From Bacteroidota bacterium (GTDB lineage: Bacteria > Bacteroidota > Ignavibacteria > UBA10030 > UBA8401), in assembly GCA_030824295.1 (NCBI GenBank), contig JAVBYA010000071.1:1-7189 (forward strand): a stretch of 7,189 nt of DNA, read 5' to 3'. Below, one piece after another: positions 6,607 to 7,189 of the stretch. Below the pieces are notes generated by a model. The model made no database searches, was not told the origin of the DNA, and was given only the letters and a program-made list of their open reading frames with translations. The number at the start of each line of letters is the position of its first letter. The first letter of the stretch is position 1. Position numbers and translations under genes: made by a program.

Positions 6607-7189
6607 ATGAAGTTCGCTTCTTTCGTATGTATGGTCCTCCTGGGTCTGTCCGTTGTGACAGCTCAGACGCAGTCCGCCGCTTCGGTCGATGCAAAGGTCC
6701 GCAGTTTGATGAAAAGCATGACGCTGGACGAGAAGATCGGCCAGATGACGCAGGTCGACTATGAGGCGATCAAGAATACGCCGCAGGATATCGTGAAGTA
6801 TTCACTCGGTTCCATCCTGTGGGGCGGAAGCAGTGAGATCGTCGATCTGAGTCCCAAAGGCTGGGCGGATTGTTATGATTCTCTGCAGGGACTGTCCGAC
6901 CGCACCCGTCTGAAGGTCCCGATCCTGTTCGGGATCGACGCAGTGCATGGCCACAACAATGTGATCGGCGCAGTGATCTTCCCGCACAATATCGCACTTG
7001 GTGCAGCGAACGACCCGGCGATCGTGGAAAAGGTCGCCATGGTAACGGCGAAGGAGATGAAAGGGACGGGGATCCACTGGGCATTCGCGCCCTGTGTGGC
7101 AGTTGCACGGAATGAGCGCTGGGGCCGTACGTATGAAAGCTTCGGTGAGGATCCGGAATTGGTCCGCAGCCTCGGCACCGCGCATGTGA
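6607..7189 (+). CDS. Glycoside hydrolase family 3 beta-glucosidase / beta-glucan exohydrolase (3' partial)
   Basis: The frame is open from the ATG at 6607 to the window end: 194 codons plus one base, with no stop. Residues 1-19 are a signal peptide (cleavage motif VTA before Gln20). The rest is the start of the family 3 N-terminal (beta/alpha)8 domain: MTLDEKIGQMTQVD (38-51), GSILWGG, VPILFGIDAVHGHNNVIGAV (104-123), FPHNIALGAANDP, then TGIHWAFAPCVAVARNERWG and RTYESFGEDPE (154-184). The VHGHNNV, TGI-AFAPC and RWGR-YES elements match the barley beta-D-glucan exohydrolase and bacterial exo-1,3/1,4-beta-glucosidase branch, which releases glucose from non-reducing ends. The catalytic Asp nucleophile and any C-terminal sorting domain lie beyond the window. 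It is last in the visible operon after GH2 and GH16 and would be expected to finish the oligosaccharides made by the GH16. Family call is firm; exact linkage preference is inferred. Confidence 0.9.
   Translation, partial: MKFASFVCMVLLGLSVVTAQTQSAASVDAKVRSLMKSMTLDEKIGQMTQVDYEAIKNTPQDIVKYSLGSILWGGSSEIVDLSPKGWADCYDSLQGLSDRTRLKVPILFGIDAVHGHNNVIGAVIFPHNIALGAANDPAIVEKVAMVTAKEMKGTGIHWAFAPCVAVARNERWGRTYESFGEDPELVRSLGTAHV

Overview
The window reads as part of a genome from the FCB group (Bacteroidota/Ignavibacteriota/Calditrichota/Fibrobacterota), most likely Ignavibacteria-like. Three things point there. Two proteins end in type IX secretion (T9SS) sorting domains with the NFPNPFN signature. A third ends in the VVPNPY variant common in Ignavibacteria-like secreted proteins. 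A PorV/PorQ-family outer-membrane protein lies among them. GC looks to be in the mid-50s per cent by eye (not computed). All genes are on the plus strand and tightly packed; no stretch over 300 bases lacks a gene, and I saw no RNA genes, mobile elements or CRISPR.

Layout. (1) 1-1323: 3' part of a large secreted protein with a fibronectin-III-like remnant, an EF-hand/dockerin-like calcium loop and a C-terminal sorting domain. (2) 1343-2383: PorV/PorQ-family beta-barrel, 19 nt downstream and probably co-transcribed; an intrinsic terminator follows (2389-2420). (3) 2442-4757: secreted glycoside hydrolase family 2 (GH2) enzyme with a T9SS sorting domain. (4) 4759-6552: secreted family 16 (GH16) lichenase, 1 nt after the GH2 stop. 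(5) 6607-7189: 5' part of a family 3 (GH3) beta-glucan exohydrolase/beta-glucosidase, cut by the window end.

The most notable observation is that the GH16 catalytic domain is circularly permuted. The segment that forms the N-terminus of Bacillus-type lichenases lies after the C-terminal segment, as in the Fibrobacter succinogenes 1,3-1,4-beta-glucanase. Here the permuted domain is joined to an SbsA-like Ig domain, a malectin-like (CBM57-type) domain and a T9SS sorting domain.

Working model (inference): the three hydrolases form a small extracellular beta-glucan operon. The GH16 would cut mixed-linkage glucan internally and the GH3 would trim oligosaccharides to glucose; the GH2 specificity is unknown. 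The secreted GH2 and GH16 would reach the surface through T9SS, for which the PorV-like protein is a plausible shuttle or related outer-membrane component. No SusC/SusD pair or regulator is visible.
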